Assembly (NCBI GenBank): GCA_004172935.1
Contig: SDZD01000046.1
Location: 1 to 52,749 of the forward strand
Length of the DNA stretch: 52,749 bases
Source of the DNA: a bacterium
Lineage (GTDB): Bacteria > Armatimonadota > Abditibacteriia > Abditibacteriales > Abditibacteriaceae
Direction: 5' to 3'
Under the pieces are notes generated by a model. That model worked only from the letters and a program-made list of their open reading frames with translations. It was not told the origin of the DNA and made no database searches. How positions within the stretch are numbered: the stretch's first letter is position 1; each line of letters starts with the position of its first letter. Positions 48,588 to 52,749 of this stretch are shown piece after piece. A program made the position numbers and the translations under genes.

Positions 48588-51500
48588 TATCGAACCGATT
48601 CGGAAACGCATTCGCGAAATCTTCCTGATGCGACACCAAAATTACTCTTCCCAATTCCCGTCCCAACTCGCGTAACTCGTCCTTCATCTCATCGCGCCCC
48701 GTCTTATCCAGCGCCCCAAAACCCTCATCAATCAAAATCGTCTCGACCCGTGCCGCCCGGCCATTTCCTGGCCCACGCGCGGCGGTACGCCCAATTCCCA
48801 GTGCCAACGCTACTGCAACTCTAAACCTCTGCGATCCACTCAAAAACGCGGGCAAAATCGCCTGAGGCTCTTCGCTCCCCGTCAGGTGAAAACACATCAC
48901 GTCCAATACCTTTGGTCTCCGGTTGCCGCTCCCCTCATCGCTATCTGGCACCAGTTCGAGCCGGAGTGTCCCCCCTGAAATCCCTTCCAGAATCCCATTC
49001 GCCTCGCGCACAATCGCTCGCTCCGCCTCTCGCAGTAAATGCCTCTGCAACTGATGTGGCCCTAGCAGTCTCGCCAACTCCTCCCAGCGCTCATGCTCCA
49101 AACTCCTCTGCTGAAGTTGGGCTTCCAGCGCTCCTCGCTCTTTCTCTTCCCTCTCCAAACGTCGCAGCGTGTCGCCCACCTCTTCGCGCTCTTTCGCGCT
49201 GTGATCTCGCTTCTTTTTCCACTGGCTCCAATCCGCTTCCACTTCTGCGCGCGCCCTCCGAGCCATCTCTGGAAGTGCCTCAATCTGTTCGTTATAAAAC
49301 TTCCATTCCCGCTCAATATTCGCCAGTTTCTCGTGTGCTTCCACCAGCGCCGAGTGCCTCGTGCTAATGGCGCCGCCTTCCAACTTCTCGACCTCATGTG
49401 TACACCCTGCACGCAATACACTCACTTCCTCGCCCGATAACGCCGCTTCGTTCTGCCGTCCTAATGCCACGTCGAAAGCAATCTGGGCTGCTTGTAGCGC
49501 CCCATTTGCGGCCATCAATTGCCCTTCAATCGGCCCGATTTGGCGCGTCAGTTCATCCACTCGCCCATAAACCGCCCGTTCATCTTGTGTCGCCTTTGTT
49601 GTTTCTGCCCGCGCCTGCTCCAAGTTGCTCTGGCTCTCTTCCAATTGTAGTTTTGCCGCTTCTCTCGCTTCCTCAATTCGCGCGGCGCGCGCGTGCCACT
49701 CCTCCACTGCAATATCACCCCACTCACGTAGTAGTGGCCCCAATTCCCTTTCCACGCGCGCTAATTCCGATCCCACCATGTCTCGTTCCTGTACTCGCGT
49801 CTGCCAGTGCAGGGAATCGGACTCAAGCACCTTCAGGCTCTTTGTCTCGGTTGCCATTCTCTCCAAATCACCTGTGTCGGGTCGCATCATCCCACTCAAA
49901 TCCAGCGAATCCAATTCGCCGCTCTTCCAACCCCACTGCGCGCGCGCCTCACTCCCCACTTCATCCCACGCCGCGCGCGCGGCGACATGTTCCCGCACCA
50001 CATTGTCGCCCTGATGTCGCACTTCTCTTTCGGCCTCTGCGATTTCCTTCTCAATTTCACTCTCTGCCTTCACCGCTTTCTTCTCCGCCTTGCGTGCCGC
50101 CTCAAAACGCTCTTGCACCGCGCCTAGCACTGCCTGAGCCGTCGTCTTTTCCCTTTCAATCGCCAATGCCGCCTCCGCCAACCGTTTCAACTCGGCGGCG
50201 CGATGCTCCTCCGAAAGCTCCTGTCCACAGAAATGGCACCGCGATTCCCCCTCGACCTGTGCGAAATCTGCGCGCCGCCCATTGAGCGCCCGCTCTCGCT
50301 CACCCACCGCCGCCATTATCTCTTTGGCCTTGCCTAGTTCTCTCGTCGCTTGTTCTAGCTCTGCGTGCGCCTGTGCCAATTCGCTCTGCGAAATGCCCAG
50401 TCGCTCAACACCTTGTCTTTGGCGTATCGTCCATTCGTGGTGCTGTTGTTGAGCCAGTGCAAACGCTCGCCTTGCCACATCGAAGCGACGCCACAGCGGC
50501 AGCACCCTCGCAACTTCGCGCGCCTTATCTCTATCGCGTTCGGCTCCCGCCAATCGCTCGTCCAAATTGCCCTCGAATGCGCCGTAAAGCCGCGCTTGCT
50601 CTCCCCGTTGAGCTATAAGCCGCGACCTCTGCTCGATTTGGGCGCGTTGAGGTGCTAACTCCGCGACCTCGCTCAATCGCGCCGCCCATGCGACATTTGC
50701 CTCATTCGCTGCGTTTTGTGCCGCCTCCACAGCGCTTTGAGCGCTCCCACTTCGTTCTCGCGCTACGCCCAATTCCCCTTGTGCCAGTTCCAATTGCGGC
50801 CTCAGTAGCCCCATTTGCGCTCTCAACTCATCACGCCAACTTAAGCTTTGCCAGAGCGTATCTATTGCCCCCTTTTGGCTTTGTAGCCTGTTCCAGCGCG
50901 CGAAATCCCTTTCAATTGCCTCCTTCTCCTCCAATATGCCTCCCACTGTTGTCCTTTGCGCATCCAGTGTTTTCAACAACGATTCCCACTCTTCCCATCG
51001 TCCCGCTTCCGAGCGCGCGCTATCCAATCCGCGAATCTGTGTTTCCATTTCGCCCAACTCTCGCTCCAACACCACAGCCCGTTCGCGCAGTTCCTCGACT
51101 AATTCCGGCGCGGGCGCAGCAGATATTTCCCAACGCCTCCGTGCCTCGGTCATCTGCGCGCGCGCTTCACTGCGTCGCTCTTCCGCTCGCTCATGCCACT
51201 GCTCATAAACCTCCAAGTCCACCAGTTGCGATAGCAGCTCATAGCGCGCCTCAGCATCCGCATTCAAAATCGCGTCAGCCCGTCCCTGTGATAAATAAAC
51301 CGAAGCGCAAAACGCCTCATCGGTTAGCCCGATATGCCCTTTTATCCAGCGATTATATTCGCCTGACATGCTTGTTCCGGCCACGCTCTCCCATGCATTC
51401 CCGGCCCACCGTGCCACATCCCAGGTCGCGCGCGCCCCTTCGCGTCCCAACGTGCGCTTCAACTTGTAAATCTCCTCGCCCAGTTCCAACTCCACTTCCA

Positions 51501-51717
51501 CCACCAACTTGTCGGCCTCGTGGTGAATCAGTTGTTCAGGCTTCTGCTTTCCCGCCCGATGCACCCCGAACAGCACCCAGCGCAAAGCATCGAACACCGT
51601 CGATTTGCCCGCGCCATTGGCGCCCGAAAGCATCCACAATCGCGCACCCTCGAAATCAAAAACGGTGCGGTCGCGGTAAGACATGAAACCTTCAACAGAA
51701 ATGCGAATTGGCAGCAT
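48541..51717 (-). CDS. sbcC: SbcC/Rad50-type SMC ATPase subunit
   Basis: A 1058-residue ATPase of the SbcCD nuclease, which with SbcD cleaves hairpins and DNA ends. N-terminal Walker A LSGANGAGKSTVFDALRWVL (about 32-51), very long coiled-coil arms, the zinc-hook CHFC at C494 and C497, and a C-terminal half with signature FLSGSQRFRVAVALALGIG and Walker B ETILIDEGFGALDKTGRDEM. Length is usual for the family. Arginine/glutamate-rich coiled coil with many Ala gives the strong antisense open frames seen on the other strand. It follows sbcD with a 110-base gap, so operon structure may include the hairpin at 51755-51787. Confidence 0.97.
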   Translation of the reverse strand: MLPIRISVEGFMSYRDRTVFDFEGARLWMLSGANGAGKSTVFDALRWVLFGVHRAGKQKPEQLIHHEADKLVVEVELELGEEIYKLKRTLGREGARATWDVARWAGNAWESVAGTSMSGEYNRWIKGHIGLTDEAFCASVYLSQGRADAILNADAEARYELLSQLVDLEVYEQWHERAEERRSEARAQMTEARRRWEISAAPAPELVEELRERAVVLERELGEMETQIRGLDSARSEAGRWEEWESLLKTLDAQRTTVGGILEEKEAIERDFARWNRLQSQKGAIDTLWQSLSWRDELRAQMGLLRPQLELAQGELGVARERSGSAQSAVEAAQNAANEANVAWAARLSEVAELAPQRAQIEQRSRLIAQRGEQARLYGAFEGNLDERLAGAERDRDKAREVARVLPLWRRFDVARRAFALAQQQHHEWTIRQRQGVERLGISQSELAQAHAELEQATRELGKAKEIMAAVGERERALNGRRADFAQVEGESRCHFCGQELSEEHRAAELKRLAEAALAIEREKTTAQAVLGAVQERFEAARKAEKKAVKAESEIEKEIAEAEREVRHQGDNVVREHVAARAAWDEVGSEARAQWGWKSGELDSLDLSGMMRPDTGDLERMATETKSLKVLESDSLHWQTRVQERDMVGSELARVERELGPLLREWGDIAVEEWHARAARIEEAREAAKLQLEESQSNLEQARAETTKATQDERAVYGRVDELTRQIGPIEGQLMAANGALQAAQIAFDVALGRQNEAALSGEEVSVLRAGCTHEVEKLEGGAISTRHSALVEAHEKLANIEREWKFYNEQIEALPEMARRARAEVEADWSQWKKKRDHSAKEREEVGDTLRRLEREEKERGALEAQLQQRSLEHERWEELARLLGPHQLQRHLLREAERAIVREANGILEGISGGTLRLELVPDSDEGSGNRRPKVLDVMCFHLTGSEEPQAILPAFLSGSQRFRVAVALALGIGRTAARGPGNGRAARVETILIDEGFGALDKTGRDEMKDELRELGRELGRVILVSHQEDFANAFPNRFDITLENGVSRVQKVVE

Positions 51718-51754
51718 AGGAAATGTGTGATGTAGTCAGTTAAAAGAAAATAAG

Positions 51755-51787
51755 CACTGCCCCAACTCTATTAGAGGTAAGGCAGTG
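51755..51787 (-). terminator. Possible hairpin between sbcD and sbcC
   Basis: CACTGCC (51755-51761) pairs with GGCAGTG (51781-51787), with a CTCTA/TAGAG inner stem. On the minus strand it is followed by CTTATTTTCTTTT. It could attenuate or process the sbcD-sbcC transcript. Confidence 0.35.
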
Positions 51788-51827
51788 TGGGCCGCCTGTC
51801 CAGGCGAAATTGCTGTGCGAAACACCC

Positions 51828-52749
51828 TCACCCGTTAGCCATCAACTCATCCGCCAACGCGAGTAGGGCACCCCTGTCCCCATGATTCTGCAACCGCCGA
51901 TTCAAAAACTCGCGCACCAACCCCGCCGGATCGCCCGATAGCGCGTTCGCTTCCCCCGCCAGCGGCGCCGAATGCGGCGACAACCAAATCGGCCCACTCG
52001 AAACATCGCCCCCCACCTCTTCGGGCCGAAACGAATAAATGTTCGGCAGCGTTTTCTCCAGCGCCGCTCGCAATGCAGGCAGCGAATGCGTGCGCGGGTC
52101 AAATCGCAGTTCGCAAAACGCTAGATCATCGCCTACTTCATCGCGCAGTCGCGGCAAAAACGATTCGGGTTCTTCCAATGTCGCGTCCACCAGCAATTTA
52201 TGCAGTCGCGGCCCTTCCAGTGGCAACAACTGCAGTTCGCCAATCACGCCATCGGCGCCCAGTTCAAACACCACGCACGATTTCCGGTCGTCTCGCTCCG
52301 CCAAATCAAGTGCTATTGGCGAACCGGAATAGCGAATGAAGTCGTTGCCAGCCACCGCCGACCCCGGCTTATGGATGTGCCCATACGCTGAATAAGCCCA
52401 CTCCGACGGAATCTGACTTGGATCAAAGACAACTTCCTCGCTCTCCGTCACCTTGAACAGCGTGTGTCCGCTCGCTCCGCGCACATGAATATGGCTCACC
52501 AACACGGTCGGAAACTCCGGCTGCACCAGCTCTCGCCGGAAATATTCCAACTTCTCCGCGAACCGCTCCTGCAACGCCCGGTTACGCTCCTCGAATGAAG
52601 AGTAGGTCGGGTTCTGCCCATCGTCGCGCCCATAAGCGCGCGGTGTAGGGAACGGCATCAACACGAACTGCACCGTCTCGCCCTTTCTTCCTTGAAGCGG
52701 CACATATCCCGGATTGGCCCGAATCTCAAACCGCCCCTGCGTCCCGGCC
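51828..52749 (-). CDS. sbcD: SbcD/Mre11-type nuclease subunit, 5' partial
   Basis: The reading frame runs to the window edge (still open at 52748), so the N-terminus with the D-x-H, GD and GNHD motifs is missing; the first codon seen in phase is alanine of AGTQGRFEIRANPGYV. About 306 residues are present. They include the later part of the calcineurin-like phosphoesterase: PTVLVSHIHVRGAS and SAYGHIHKPGSAV (the H-x-H metal ligands), then the capping domain (FIRYSGSPIALDLAERDDRK) and C-terminal region. With SbcC it forms the ATP-dependent double-strand exonuclease and hairpin endonuclease. Stop codon is TAG at 51828-51830. Confidence 0.95.
   Translation of the reverse strand, partial: AGTQGRFEIRANPGYVPLQGRKGETVQFVLMPFPTPRAYGRDDGQNPTYSSFEERNRALQERFAEKLEYFRRELVQPEFPTVLVSHIHVRGASGHTLFKVTESEEVVFDPSQIPSEWAYSAYGHIHKPGSAVAGNDFIRYSGSPIALDLAERDDRKSCVVFELGADGVIGELQLLPLEGPRLHKLLVDATLEEPESFLPRLRDEVGDDLAFCELRFDPRTHSLPALRAALEKTLPNIYSFRPEEVGGDVSSGPIWLSPHSAPLAGEANALSGDPAGLVREFLNRRLQNHGDRGALLALADELMANG

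Noticed and set aside
49398..50285. Long plus-strand open frame (295 codons) inside sbcC
   Set aside because: Antisense to the sbcC coiled coil, Pro/Ser/Arg-rich with no motif; open because sbcC is rich in Arg, Glu and Ala codons.
50652..51686. Plus-strand open frame (344 codons) inside sbcC
   Set aside because: Same reason: shadow of sbcC, composition unlike a real protein.
1..52749. CRISPR array, tRNA or rRNA genes, prophage or transposase
   Set aside because: No regularly spaced direct repeats, no tRNA T-loop with CCA-end context, no rRNA-like stretches and no recombinase, capsid or DDE motifs were seen on either strand.

Overview
The window is chromosomal bacterial DNA, moderately GC-rich and densely coded on both strands, with no rRNA, tRNA, CRISPR array, transposase, integrase or phage gene that I can see. 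Gene content points to a free-living bacterium outside the best-studied groups: a menaquinone/futalosine-type MqnD-like protein, an HspR-type (HAIR) heat-shock operator in front of clpB, a SpoIIM-family membrane protein, a DUF3160 protein, VIT/VWA proteins and homing-endonuclease-associated repeats. Armatimonadota/Abditibacteriota or a related Terrabacteria lineage is my guess, held with low confidence. Several genes have no visible Shine-Dalgarno sequence.

Layout. 1-6.3 kb: end of an unidentified gene, a secreted phytase/esterase-like protein, a repeat-rich spacer with a possible 56-residue membrane peptide, ada, and clpB behind a HAIR site. 6.3-11 kb: an anchored hypothetical protein, SpoIIM-family and DedA membrane proteins, a 32-residue very basic protein with its own promoter, structured leader and terminator, then rsmI overlapping an AraC regulator. 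11-15.5 kb: a broken HAD hydrolase with a cluster of ATTGATT motifs, an M1 metallopeptidase and two secreted tandem proteins sharing one domain. 15.5-19.2 kb (minus strand): elbB, an mqnD-like gene, a homing-endonuclease-associated-repeat protein and a Rieske lipoprotein. 19.4-23.1 kb: the translation/cofactor cluster rbfA, nrnA-like, DUF4870, truB, ribF. 23.2-31.1 kb: a polytopic membrane protein, then (minus) a DUF3160 protein, CapA-like protein and galE. 31.2-34.4 kb (plus): GH43-like glycosidase, small membrane protein, GT2 glycosyltransferase, TPR protein. 34.6-40.9 kb: a flavoprotein, then (minus) a VWA protein, a VIT-VWA protein and a secreted unknown. 41-45.5 kb (minus): glutamine-dependent NAD+ synthetase, a zinc-ribbon membrane protein and an SPFH protein fused to an excisionase-like HTH. 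45.7-48.6 kb (plus): ECF sigma factor, an anti-sigma/DUF4349 fusion and a nucleotidyltransferase. 48.5-52.7 kb (minus): sbcC and the 5'-truncated sbcD.

Most genes are housekeeping or envelope functions. The more unusual items are the HAIR operator of clpB, the tiny basic protein with a structured leader, the two tandem secreted proteins, the repeat protein with a lysine-rich tail, the SPFH-HTH fusion beside a zinc-ribbon protein and an ECF sigma factor, and several dispersed intergenic repeat families. I did not find one obvious new multi-gene defence or metabolic system; the SPFH/zinc-ribbon/ECF neighbourhood and the M1 peptidase/tandem secreted protein locus are the best candidates for an undescribed envelope module.
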